Assembly (NCBI GenBank): GCA_026119935.1
Contig: JALRMH010000035.1
Location: forward strand, 1 to 64,000
Reading direction: 5' to 3'
Source: Endothia cerciana
Lineage: Eukaryota; Ascomycota; Sordariomycetes; Diaporthales; Cryphonectriaceae
DNA length: 64,000 nucleotides
Below are positions 11,137 to 22,026 of this stretch, piece by piece. Each line of letters starts with the position of its first letter. Position 1 is the stretch's first letter. The notes below the pieces were generated by a model. That model did no database searches. It saw nothing but the letters and a program-made list of their open reading frames with translations, and was not told where the DNA came from. A program made the translations under genes and the position numbers.

Positions 11137-12084
11137 CTCGGGATCCGTCCTCGAGCTTCCGCTCCCCGGCCGGTTCCTCATTCACTGTCCGGGTTCACGG
11201 GTATGACGTGGTATGCGGGATCATCCCAGCATGTGTGTTGTTCAGGATCAATCTGCCTTTCGATATATTTCTGTCGATGGCGATTGTCGTTTATGGCGGG
11301 ATGGTTTGTTGGGCGGGGGGAGGAAACAATAAGCAGCTCAGCCTCCTCCGGCGAGACCCAGTCGAACCCGTGGCGGAGTCTCTAAAGAGCTCAGAGCAGC
11401 TCCTGGTTTGCGACGAACGCGTCAGGGTTGAGATCCGGTCCTAGTACGGCACGGCGAAACGGGATCTGTATCAGGACTCCCGCGGTAGCTCGCCCGGGAT
11501 CTAGGCTGTGTCGGACGGAGAGGATGAGGAAACGAACGCCTTTTAGCGGCCCCCCCCCCCTGGCGACCGACTGAGCGTAGTCTGCCAGCAAGACAGCCTC
11601 TGTTCAGCGTAGGGTCTGTCTCGTCCAGGCCACAAGCCGACCTGGGGCAGGTTGGATAAGGTGGTGCCCAGGACCGTTAACGGCTATGGCCGAGTGCCGG
11701 GGACCGGGAAGCTGAGTTCGACCGGGTTCTGCGGCGCCGAGCTCGTGATGGAGCGTGGAAGGATACCGAGGATAGTCAGATGACGTCCAGACCAGGTTAC
11801 AGGCTGTCGTCCGCAGAGGCAACCGCGGCGTGGTCTTGAAGGCCTCAGCGCACGGTCGAGGCCCCAGTGTGCCCAACGTGACAGGCGAAGGCAGCAACCG
11901 AGACCTGGCCGGCTGACGAGGGGATCTGTGTGATGTTCGTCCGAAAGTGGCGGTGGCCAATGACGGGTCAGCGAAGAGCCCAGCCCGGAAGTGCCTGGTT
12001 CGAAACGGCCGCTCCGGGTGTGGGTGGTTAGTTGCAAGGAGAGGCGGTGATGTGAAGCCAAAAAGGGCCTATGGAGGATCGGTT

Positions 12085-12132
<48 letters not shown>

Positions 12133-13475
12133 CGTGTGCGTGTGCGTGTGTATGTGGAAGGGCAGACCAGAGAGCTGCCGGTGTTTGGGACCTGCAGCGG
12201 AAGGAGGGCGCCGCATGACCTTCTTGAGCAATCCTCACATCCCGCCGAGTCTTGCATGCGAGGGACGCCCGACGTCATGTCAGGTGAGGGGTGCGGATGT
12301 GACATCAGGCGAGGCAGCCACTTGTGCGTGGTGGAGGGCGTACAAGAATCCCCGAGGCTGTATGTAACCTGCCATGTAAGTAAGTAACCCGTAAAAAGGG
12401 AGCGCACCAGGGCTGGAGGACCACCCGGGCCAGCAGTCGAGCGCGAACAGGTCGGAACATGCCAGCCTACCATCCCACCATCCCTCACGCCTCTGCGTCC
12501 GCACCACACGGGCGGGTGGACGTGATCGTGCATCTGTAAGGCCCTCGGTTGGTCTCAACGGACTCGTTCAGGAACGGCCGCCGCCACGAGACCTTCCAGG
12601 CACGCCAGGGCCCCCCTCCCCTCCCCCCCAAAATGGGCGCGGGGGGGCGACAGGCCGTTGTCCTGAGTGAGCGGGCGGGCGTGTCGCGCAGCCCACAGCC
12701 AATCCGGGCAGGGCTGGTCGGCAGTTCGTCTGAGGATCTGAAACGCGAGCGCCAAAGTTTGTGGTGTCAGTTGGGTGGTTCCTGGTGGTTGGAGAGCCCT
12801 GCCCCTGCAGATCATGACGTGTTAGCTGATTGGCCAGCCTGGGGAGGATCCCCTCGGCGGGCGCCACACGGTGAGCCACAGCTGTCGAGCCACTTGGCCT
12901 GGCCTGATCTACAGGATAGTCCCGAGGTCAGACTGGACATGGACTGGACACCTCGGTGCACGCCCTGCCAAATTCATTCCGTTGGTTCCTGTGTGGTTCG
13001 GGGGTTTCATTGGATGTGCAGGGTGTTATACCGCCTGGGCGTTTGCCGGTAATGTGCTCGCATGGATGTCACTGTCAGGATGTCGTCTCGACACAAAAAA
13101 GGCAGGCTTCCGGCGGATCCGCACGAACATGTTCGCCTCCTCGCGTCGTGGCTGCTCTTGCGCCTGTGGCCTTGCCAAGACCCCATCGGAGGCCTCGGTC
13201 GACGCCGCGTGGAAACGTCGACGCCCGCCGGACCAGAGAGGCCGTGTGGTTTGAGCACGGCATCTGAGAACACCAGGGTAAATTCACGAACGGCCAAGCG
13301 GGGACGGGGAAGTCAGTCTAGCAGGTCCAGGAGACATATCTTGTGTGTAAAACTTTGATTTGTACGCCGGCAGGCCGGATGTCCCAAAATATCTACAGCG
13401 CTGAGAAAGGGTAAAACGCAACACGGTCATGTTCCCATGCCTCACTCAAGTCCCATCGAGTGTCCACGCACGCGC
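11137..13475. other. intergenic with GT microsatellite
   Basis: About 2.3 kb with no recognisable gene. Open frames up to 184 codons exist on both strands, but the longest cross the dinucleotide repeat, and one near 12549-13052 has no family signature. It also holds a C11 run (11550-11560). Confidence 0.55.
12085..12151. repeat. (GT)n microsatellite passing into GC/GTGC
   Basis: Roughly 18 GT units followed by an imperfect GCGC and GTGCGT tail. Confidence 0.95.
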
Positions 13476-15115
13476 CTAGGCGCGGTCAAACATCATGCCG
13501 AGCCCGCGAGGCCCGCGGGCGAGATGGCCCGTGTACCGCTGCGCGTAGTTCTGCTCCTCCTCGGCATCGCAGTCATCACCGCTGTCGGAGCCGGTCTGGG
13601 CAGAGCCGGTGGGTTGGGACGAGCCAGACCCGCCGAAGGAGCCAGTCGGCTGGGAGGCGGATCCACCGCTGGAGCCGGTGGGGGTGGGCCCATCGCCCTC
13701 GGCATCGCAACCGTCATCCCCACCATCGTCGGAGGAGCCAGCACCCGCGCTGGCGCTGGACTCGGAGGTGGTAGAGCCGCTCGTGGAAGAGCTGCCGGAC
13801 TCGGGGTTGGTGGTCACGGAGCCCGAGTCGGAAGAGCCATCGCCCTCGGCGTCACACCCGTCATCGCCGCCGTCGTCACCAGACGAGCTGCTGGAAGACG
13901 AGGAGCTGCCAGTCTGCACAGCCACGCTGGCCGAGATGGTAGAGGTGACGGTCACCTCAGCGTCGCAGCCGTCATCATCGGTCGCCGAGGCAGCGGTGGT
14001 CTGGGCGGCGGCGGCGGCGGCGGCGGTAGGAGACACAGAGGCCGAGCGTGTCACCGTGGCGAAGGTGGTGGAGCCGGCGGAAGAGACGGCGGAAGAGCTC
14101 GCGGCAGCTGACGAGGAGCTGCTGCTGCCGCTGCTGCTGCTGCCGCTGCTAGAGCTGGACCCGGAGCAGGTGAACAGAGCAGGGCCGGGGATGGTGTAGG
14201 TCGTCGCCTCATATGGCTATTGCAATTGGGTCAGTCTCACTGGGGAGGTTCCTAAGTTGATCGAGTGGTCTATCTATGCTCACGTTGTACAGGATACCCG
14301 GGTCGGAAGAGTTGTAGGCACCGGGGAACGCGACAAGGTCCGAGGGCGTGACGGCGCCGGTGCCGCCGGTCACCTTGACTTGGTGGCATCCCGGGTAGAA
14401 CTGGGCTCCGCCCTCCGTCTCGGCGGCGTGCAGAGCGATGATCTCGTGCCGGACGAGGTACGCGCCGGACTCGATACACTCGGGGACGGTATACGAGACA
14501 TAACCACCGGCGGTCATCACAGCGGTCTGCGCCCTGGCGTCAGCACACATGAAGACCTCATAGATGGGGGGCTCCAGAGAGGGAACTTACGGCGCCCCAG
14601 GTGTCGGAGGTTCCGTCACGGCCGTCCTCCTGGACCTTGAACCAGACGGTACTACGGCACACAAGTCAGACCGATGGCCCCCGGGGCGGCCCACAACATA
14701 TCGAGACCAAACACACAGGAGGGGCTTACTCATTGCCGGGCATGTACGTGGTGCAGTCGTCGTTCGCGCACCTGGCCATGTAGGTAATCGTAGGTCCCAC
14801 ATGGCTCGTCGGCCAAAGCGTCCAGTACAAGTTCACGGCGGACCCGGCGGTGACACTGGCAGTCAGGTTTGCGGGACTGGATCCGTCGATCCCGTCGGCA
14901 AGGTCGCCACCGCACTGAATGTCATCCCACGTGACGACGGTGACGGGTCCGTTGCCCTGGATGGGTCGGGAGATCCTGGAGGGGGTCGGGCTGGTGTAGG
15001 GGTCGGTGTAGGGCTGGTAGAACGTGTAGCTCTCGCTATCAAGGGTACCGTTTGTCACGTAGCCATGGCCAGCGACCAGAGACGCAGATGCGACGAGGCC
15101 TGCGAATGTCTTCAT
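13476..15115 (-). CDS. AA9 lytic polysaccharide monooxygenase with Ser-rich, acidic-Cys C-terminal tail
   Basis: Secreted copper enzyme that cleaves cellulose or related glucans oxidatively. Model: complement(13476..14216, 14284..14526, 14591..14651, 14730..15115), 476 aa. The signal peptide (residues 1-16) ends so that His17 becomes the mature N-terminus, the first ligand of the copper histidine brace. His105 in TSHVGP is the second ligand. RHEIIALH (from Arg175), Gln191 and Tyr193 in AQFYP complete the active site. The catalytic domain ends near residue 247 (YTIPGPALFTC). The tail from about 248 to 476 is Ser/Gly/Thr-rich with Cys at about 314, 351, 400 and 446, three inside DDGCDAE and the last inside GDDCDAE. 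The final 25 residues are no longer Ser-rich. No CBM1 is present. Introns use GTAAGC, GTAAGT and GTGAGC donors. The tail is longer than usual linkers and its role is unknown. Confidence 0.93.
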
Positions 15116-16520
15116 CTTGGACGATTTGTGTGGTTGTCACGAGTGTTCACTCTTGGTATATCGTCCGGGGGGGGGGGGGGTTGGGGGTTAGAAAGAACCT
15201 TTCGAAGAAAATGACTAGTGCAGAAAAGAAGGAAGGTGTTGCGAAACGAATGGCAGCCCCAGGCAAACCGCGAATGAATGAAATGTGTCAACGTAGCTGA
15301 CGACGAGAATGAACGGTGGTTGAGAAAGTGTGATGCTGTCGGGACGGCGACCCGGCCTCCTGGTATATATACGCCCGCCCCAGCCGCCCATCAAGCATAA
15401 TTATTAGGGGGTGAAAGGGGGTGGAATCGCCCGCCGCGATGGTGCACGCCTGCTGGAGCTAGGGACCGTCATATTGATTGTTTCTGGTGAGGAGCCTTCA
15501 TCATAGAAATTCTCCGACCGGTCCTCATAGGCTCCATGATGCCATCGCGAGTTGAGGCCATGAGCCTAAGGAGCCCACATCGAGAAACATCAAACATCTC
15601 GTCCTAAGCGACAAGGGGGCCTTTCCAGGATCCAGCCGAGCCGCATGTCCTCGAGGCCAATCACAGTGAGGGCGTTTCCTAGGAGGGCTCCACGGGGTCA
15701 CTACGGATGAAACAGCCAAGACGCTGCAATTGATCCGTCAGTGAGCATCGCTTCTACAATAGTACTGAGTAGAACTGGTGATAGGGATGCGATGGGGCTA
15801 TGGACTCCCCCAGATTTCCATGAGATCGTACCGGTATACCTTGTCGAGAGACAATCAGCGTCTAGGCAACCCCCAGGGCCTTGCAAGATATTGGAGCTCT
15901 ACTCGCCCGGACCTGCTGTCAAGCACAGCCTGTCCTGGTTGAGGCTCAAGGTGCTTGAGGATGTCTTGAGCCGCATGTTAGCGCGAGGGGCCGGCAAGCT
16001 AGATGACAGTACCACGGAGTGGCACTGTATCTGCAGATCTCGGAACACGCCGATGTTTCCTGGTTTCAAAACAACGGAGGGGGTACGATGCGGATCCAGA
16101 CGCCTGGGAATAAGCATCTCCGTCCTCAAGGTCTGCCCGGCTCCGAAAGAGTGGACAACCTTGGGACTCATCGTCGAGACATATATGATGTCCAAGTCCA
16201 CGCAAACCACCAGAAGCTTGATGGGGATAGAGGGTCAAAACAATTTCATGCCGAGGCTTGAGGTTATTCACTCTCCAGCCACAGATCCAGACCAGACGAA
16301 CACCACCCCGTGGGGCTCTATTCCTGACCGCATCAGGCTTAGCGAGATGATCCACCACGCTTCCTCCGGAGATTGTAAATTCAAAGACTGCCTCTATCCG
16401 ATCGATTATGCATTCATATGACCATGACTCTCCATTTGAAAGATCGAAGGGGCCCCTATGCGATCGTCTCTGAGGTCTTCAGCCATAGAGAGAACGTGAA
16501 AACGAGAGATAAAAAGAACC
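15116..16520. other. intergenic, LPMO promoter to tRNA
   Basis: Contains the LPMO promoter and leader. An open frame of 226 codons at 15741-16421 (+) starts with ATG but has no signal peptide, domain or family signature that I recognise, and partly overlaps open frames on the other strand. I do not call it a gene. Confidence 0.5.
15364..15371 (-). promoter_or_regulatory. TATA box candidate of the LPMO gene
   Basis: TATATATA lies about 250 bp upstream of the LPMO start codon. A G14 run (15167-15180) would fall in the 5' leader if this element is used. Confidence 0.4.
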
Positions 16521-16527
16521 AAAAAAA
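16521..16527 (-). terminator. RNA polymerase III terminator
   Basis: A T7 run on the tRNA strand begins directly after the discriminator base of the tRNA-Val gene. Confidence 0.8.
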
Positions 16528-16644
16528 TGATTCGGCCCGGACTTGAACCGGAGACCTACAGTGCTCGCATACCATGAGAACGTGAAGATTTCACGACTCA
16601 TGAGAATGTTAGACTGTCGTGATAACCAACTACACCACCGAACC
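16528..16644 (-). tRNA. tRNA-Val (anticodon AAC) with 43-nt intron
   Basis: On the minus strand the acceptor stem pairs GGTTCGG with CCGAATC and is followed by discriminator A. The D arm (GTGTAGTTGGTTATCAC) and T arm (TCCGG-TTCAAGT-CCGGG) fit. The anticodon stem ACAGT/ACTGT encloses the loop C-T-A-A-C-A-C with anticodon AAC. The loop is split after position 37, the canonical place, by an intron at 16564-16606; the exons are 16607-16644 and 16528-16563. The intron can fold a hairpin (GTGAA/TTCAC) and contains TTCTCATG twice. CCA is not encoded, as expected for a nuclear gene. Confidence 0.9.
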
Positions 16645-16792
16645 GTTGCAGACGCTGTGATGCAATACGCCGCGGTCAATTCTTATAAGGTACTTGGTAG
16701 GTGAGAACGCGTTCACAAGTTCCGACTGTACGGGCTGCCCAATACGAATCCTGCCAGTCATTGGACCGTGCTTGTGGAGTTGCATGAACAAG

Positions 16793-17287
16793 CTAAGCGG
16801 TCTCCTTCCACCGGCCATCTCCAACCATCTCCCTCATCGCCTTAATAGTACCCTCAACAGCCATCTTAGACATAGCCTCCTCCCTCGCCCTCTTCTCTAG
16901 CAGAGCAGCCTCATCAAGGTCGGCATGCAGCCATTCGAAGGTATACGTCATGTACAATTCGCCGTCGGCCCCCCTGCTGACGATGTTCTGCACCTGGCTG
17001 CCATCCGGCTGCCGGAACTCGACCTTCATCGGATAGAACGTCGTGACCACCTCCTCCACCCGCCGGTTGCCCTCGTGGAAGGTGACCACGCGCGTCGTCA
17101 CTGGCCGCCCGTGCTTGTCGGCAGACTCAGAGACGACCTCGGTGGATCTGATGGCACCGGGGACGAAGTCCTCTGCGATGCGGATCTTGCGGCGCAGGAG
17201 GGCCCAGACTTGCTCAAGGGTGAGCTGGGGGCCGGCTGAGGGCAGGTTGATCGGCGCCGTGTAGGCCACGTAGTTTGCAGGTGTCAT
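16793..17287 (-). CDS. DUF1857 (SRPBCC/AtaL-like) family protein
   Basis: Intronless, 164 aa, close to the usual size of the family. The N-terminus (NYVAYTAPINLP) and the stretch LTLEQVWALLRRKIRIAEDFV are typical. The central strands (TTRVVTFHEGNRRVEEVVTTFYPMKV is the visible block, about residues 64-89) and MTYTFEWLHADLD, followed by a long C-terminal helix (about 140-158), fit the helix-grip fold that binds small hydrophobic ligands. There is no signal peptide, so it is probably cytosolic. The ligand and pathway are unknown. It lies 148 bp upstream of the tRNA-Val on the same strand. Confidence 0.85.
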   Translation of the reverse strand: MTPANYVAYTAPINLPSAGPQLTLEQVWALLRRKIRIAEDFVPGAIRSTEVVSESADKHGRPVTTRVVTFHEGNRRVEEVVTTFYPMKVEFRQPDGSQVQNIVSRGADGELYMTYTFEWLHADLDEAALLEKRAREEAMSKMAVEGTIKAMREMVGDGRWKETA

Positions 17288-19689
17288 CTTCGATATTTGT
17301 AAGGTGTTCCTGCTCCAGAGCTGATGGGTGGCTCAGAAGGAGGGTGTGATGGCCGGTCGGACGGCTAGAGACGGGCGCCGGGAGAGATACTCACTAGAGG
17401 CTTCCGTTGAGGGCACGACCAGAGTTTAACCAAGACAGGTTTGAAGGTCAGAGAATCCTCCTCGCGCGGGGAGAAATTAGTGTCGTACCGAGGTATCTGA
17501 GACGAACGTTGTCACGGACGTCGACAGCGGCACGTGGATGACGTTAACTTCAAGGTCCAAGTGGTTTCCACCCTAACCCTAATGGTACCGCATCTTGTGA
17601 CTTGTGACTTTCAGGCAAGTACCTATACCTCCAGGTAGCTTACATAGTCCATCGGAATATGATTATAATCATAGCTTCGTCAGTACTTGGTAGATTCAGC
17701 TCCTGCAGAGCAGTGCGTTTGCGCGTTGTGTATGGGTGGGAGATGGGGTGGATGGCGAGGCTATCACTACCAGCCGGGGCCAACTGACACCTGGGCAGAT
17801 TCTCTATTAGCACAAGTTACGATTCGTACGCCAGAAATTCTTTCGTAACCTGCAAAGTCTGTCAAATTGTCCCGTCCGATACTTTTCTCCTGGTTTGCCA
17901 TACTCAGTCGTGGATTGATGTCGAGGTGAAGGTAATTAGTGGGCAGCATGCATGATCTCAAGTACCTAATAACTTACTCATCATGCGGTGAGGGATGTTG
18001 TCAAAGATTGGGAGGATAAAGTCACTGTCTGCCTAGGCGGCTCCGGCAGCGACTGCGCTTCATGAAGCTCTGCGATGGCGTGGTCTGCTGGAAAACCAAT
18101 TCTCATAACTTGATGATCTTTTTGCTCCTTTCCCATTCCCTGATCCCTTGGTTCCTCCTCCCCATTTTCCGAGACACGAAGCCTGTTCTCAAGACCAGAT
18201 ACGGAGCGGCCGAGGCCCGCCCTGACCTTAAGGCCCTGTCCGCGTTTGTACCATGTTTCTTAGATTTTCGATGTTTCTCTGGAACGAAGATTATTATTGT
18301 GCTATGTTCTATCAGAAGCCCGAACCATCGCAATTATCTAAGAAGTGGCTGTCACAAACAGTTCACATGCCGTTTTGACCAACAACAAAGTTTTATTGTG
18401 GAGCAGGTCACCCTCACAGCTAAGTGGATGTTGCAACTACGATACGGCAGATATTTGGTGGTGTCGAGGATGCGTCGAGCATGTATAAGCCACTAGACTG
18501 AGCATTTGACAGCAGGCTCCGTCAATACCACACCCTTTTTTTTTTTTTGCCACATGCAACACAACAGAGTGTTTGAAAAGTTGGAACTCATGAGGCCGAA
18601 CACTGCTGCCTTGATCCAGCCTACTACATGAAGCCTCTTGCTGAGGTGTACGGCCAAGCTACGCGGCCAAGCATATTTGAAATTGATCTACTCACCTCCT
18701 CACCGTTGGTAGCCTGGTTCTACAAGCTCAATAAACGACAGCTGTACCAGAATCTACTAGACCGCTGTTATTTTCGATTTTGACAACCCCACGCCATAGT
18801 CACACGCCCAGATGCTTTGAAACAGGAGTGGCCTCTTTCGATGATGAGGAGGCTAGATGGCGAGACCGACGCGAATCACGGAGCATGCGGAGACGTCTTG
18901 GTTTCCAGCAAGCAGCCCATTTTTCAAGAGCTACTGATATCACAGGTGAGGTACGTCGGCTTTCCGCTCATCCTGAGCCTCCGCAGCTACATTTTGGGCC
19001 CCGTAACTTTCGCCAGCCAAGTGGTTTCCTGCTCGGTTCTGTGCGACTGCGGCAGGCTTTCTTGCCATGCATCAAAGCGAACAGATGATACCAACGACCT
19101 TCCTAATACCTGTATTTGTAGGTCGCTGTCTAAAACAGCGCCGATTTGGATGTCAACTTGATCAAGAATTATAATGGTTTGTGGACTTGACATCCAGCTG
19201 ATTGGCATTACTGGAATTCCTGCTATCCCCTTTCTGCGCATAGCTTCAATTTCTTGGGGCATTCACTCACTAACATCCCAAGACTGGAGGGTGGGTGAAG
19301 GAGAGAAATGAACTTTTACAAAGGCATGAAAGGGATGCAGCTAAGAGCTGATGTAATGCTAGGTTTCTCTTCCTTACACAGAAGACAGACACAACATGTC
19401 AGATGTAACCCAACCTTTTCCTCGATATTTCTCGGTACGTTGGCACTAGTCACCTCTTGGAAGATTATGGCGTCGCAACTGCCTCCCCAGTTCGCTGAAG
19501 CGAGATGAAACAGCCATTAAAGGAGCCCCTGTCGTCTTTCACTGGCGAAGCTCGGTCAAGAATGCAATATTGCTACACTGCTGCGAAGGGGATTGGTCCC
19601 GATCGTGAAGATGCTTGAAGCTATACAACAAATTATAACCCGCTAAGCTGCGAAAAAGAAATTCGGAAACACCTTCACGCTGGGCATTG
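17288..19689. other. gene-free 2.4 kb
   Basis: No gene recognised. Several frames near 100-144 codons (18062-18496, 18780-19161) have no family signature and overlap one another. It holds CCCTAACCCTAA (17571-17582) and an 11-T run near 18539-18549, and looks more A/T-rich than the gene regions. Confidence 0.5.
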
Positions 19690-20676
19690 TCAAAGGTCTT
19701 GTTCCGTGTCGTCGCTAATGGTACTTGAGCCTCCTCCAAACGCCTCCGCGATGACCTGAGTCCGCATCACCTTGCCGGCAGGAGTTACATAAATCCAGCT
19801 GACGGTTTCCACACCAGGAAGTGGCGTGTAATTGTACTGAAGCTCGAACTCCCGCACTTGACCGTTCACACTAATGGTATGATTGTGGCCGGTGAAAGTC
19901 ATATCCTTGGAGTAGGAACCCACCAGGGTGCGGCTCTGCTCGTCGCCGTCGTTGTTGAGCTTAACATCATAAATGTTGCCGTCCTGGCCCAGCACCCGGT
20001 TGGTGTGCGTGTTGCCCGAGTAGTCGTTGATGCTATAGAGGACATTCTGCGGGTCGAAACTTCGCTTCGTCGCGCTGCTGTTGCTATTGGACGACCCTGT
20101 CAAGGTGCCGACAGTGCTGTTGACTATTTGACCCACGTCTTCTCCGAGCGTCGCAATGAGCGGGTTGAGATCAATCGAATCCAGCACATCGCTGATCCTG
20201 ATTGCAAGGGGTAAGCAAACTTGAATTTTACTCTCAGCTGGAAGGTGAGCAGAGGCCTACATCTGAACAACATTCTCTAAACGTGCCTCCAGCAGGACCT
20301 TGGCTGACACGTTCTGGATGGTCAACTTCACGCTGTCGATGGAAGCATCGACACCAGCGCTGAAGTGAAGCAGGTTCAGAACATCAGCCTGGAGGTTGAT
20401 CTTTGCCGTGATGTTGTCGACTTCAATGTCGATCTCGCCGACAGAGACGGATGCGTTTAGGTAGACGTCCGGATCAGCTGGTAGGAGGTCGTCAGCATCT
20501 GTATTTGTGTCTGCAGTTTCGTACACGGCAGATTCTGGATCCCCTCGCTGATCAAGACGATAGCCAATATATCCATCTTCCTGTCTGCTGCCGTGCTCGT
20601 GGCCAGGGTCTAGGAAGCAAGCAGCGGGCAGTATCAACAAGCAGAGAGTGAGAAGTTCCCTTATCCTGAGAGTCAT
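19690..20676 (-). CDS. secreted protein with two 34-residue repeats (paralogue A)
   Basis: Model: complement(19690..20197, 20261..20676), 307 aa; the intron (GTAGGC donor, CAG acceptor) splits codon 139. A signal peptide covers about residues 1-20 (LLTLCLLILPAAC). An acidic linker follows to residue 72. Two copies of an alternating hydrophobic unit come next: one centred on DNITAKINL (87-95), the other on QNVSAKVLL (121-129), exactly 34 residues apart. Then comes SIDLNP (146-151). The second half has Tyr/Asn-rich strands with N-glycosylation sites and the stretch LQYNYTPLPGVETVSWIYV. The protein aligns without gaps over about 70 residues with the divergently placed gene at 22027. I recognise it as a fungal secreted hypothetical family but know no function. 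No catalytic motif is visible. Confidence 0.75.
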
Positions 20677-22026
20677 TGTGTAGGGTGTAGATGAGCGAAG
20701 TGAAGAGAGCGGGTAAAGAAGGAAGTCTGGAAATCAGCGAGAGGTTGCGCGAGAGGCGGACAAGGGAGTATGAAGCGGTATCAACCTCACGAGCTAAGAG
20801 GAAAGAGAAGGAAAAGCAGATAGTATAACGACTCAACCAGAAAGAAGAAGAAAAAAGGACTAGCTGATGGGAAGAAGGCGCACCAAACGCGGGAAATCGT
20901 TTGTTTGGATGACCTCACTCTATTGCCGGAACATTGGCATCTGGATGCAAAGCTCAATGTGATACTTTGTACGGCGCGAAGAGAAGATGCCTTGACTGGT
21001 CCACTTGGTTAAAGCACGGGCATGCATGAATTAAAGTGCGATCTACAGCCAGATACGGAATAGTAAGCTCCTCCATGCTCTTGATGAGCGTAGTCTGGAA
21101 CATTGAATCTACTCCACAATGCCGGGAGCAAGAATCCTAGTTCTTCGTGGAACAAAAGGTCCGCCCCGGAAGATTATGAGCCACGCTTTCATGGTTGTGG
21201 CTTTCCTAGTGGCCACATCTGGAGACGGCAGCACTTATTAATGGGATGAAAAGGGGAATAATGGGCGTTTTATGCAGGGGAATATCGGGGCTAGAACAAG
21301 CTTAAAGAGATGGGAATGTGTCAGACCTGCAGTACGTCTCCCGTGGTTCAGCCCCGTCGACCATCCCAAAATCTATGCTCAGACCTATGGCTAGGAACTG
21401 TAGGAAACAGGAATTTGTACTACATACGGTAATGGTGCCCCTATAGCGAGTTTGATTTGGCATCTTTCTATGTGCACCCACATGATGATGACCTTGTCTT
21501 TCTATGTCATACCCCTGATCAGATGCACACTTCCGCTTCACCCTCACCGGTCATGCAATTTGCTACACTGGCTAGTCACCAGATCCAGCTTTGGCAGGGG
21601 ATTTTCTTGGCCATGCGAAGAAATTCCCCTGGGCGATCGAGATCTTCAGGCACATTGCTCAAGCTGGCTGGCCCATGTGCGTGGTCTAGAACTTGAGTGA
21701 CTTAGGCCCCGGTTCTTGACTAATAGCTGCTTCCCCAGCAGGGGTTAGGGAGATAATTACATCAACTGTGGTCCATCCATACAAACATAGCTGTAAATCG
21801 TTGACCAAGCCTTGTCTTTACGTCTGTCAATGCCGTGCTACTCAAATGCGATTAATTCTATTGTCGCATAGGCCCGGCAGTCGCTGCGGATGTTGCCTTT
21901 TTCTTACCTTTGGGCCAGGAAACTTCTCCAGAGTTTTCCTCCCCTCCAACGCTTTAGATCCTTTCCGTTTCTGTTTTCCCTGGAGGAGCGTCTCGTACCT
22001 CTCCATTCGCTTCAGTGTTTCCTGAG
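20677..22026. promoter_or_regulatory. region between the divergent paralogues
   Basis: A 1.35-kb interval holding both promoters of the two paralogous secreted-protein genes. No further gene is seen in it; the longest frames are about 80-94 codons without signature. Confidence 0.5.

Noticed and set aside
12071..12533. Frames with alternating Val-Cys or His-Thr
   Set aside because: Direct translation of the GT microsatellite.
13437..14199. Frames of about 190-220 codons (+) opposite the LPMO tail
   Set aside because: Shadows of the Ser/Gly/Asp repeat region on the other strand.
15741..16421. 226-codon ATG frame (+) between LPMO and tRNA-Val
   Set aside because: No domain, signal peptide or homology that I can name; overlapped by open frames on the minus strand. 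It remains possible.
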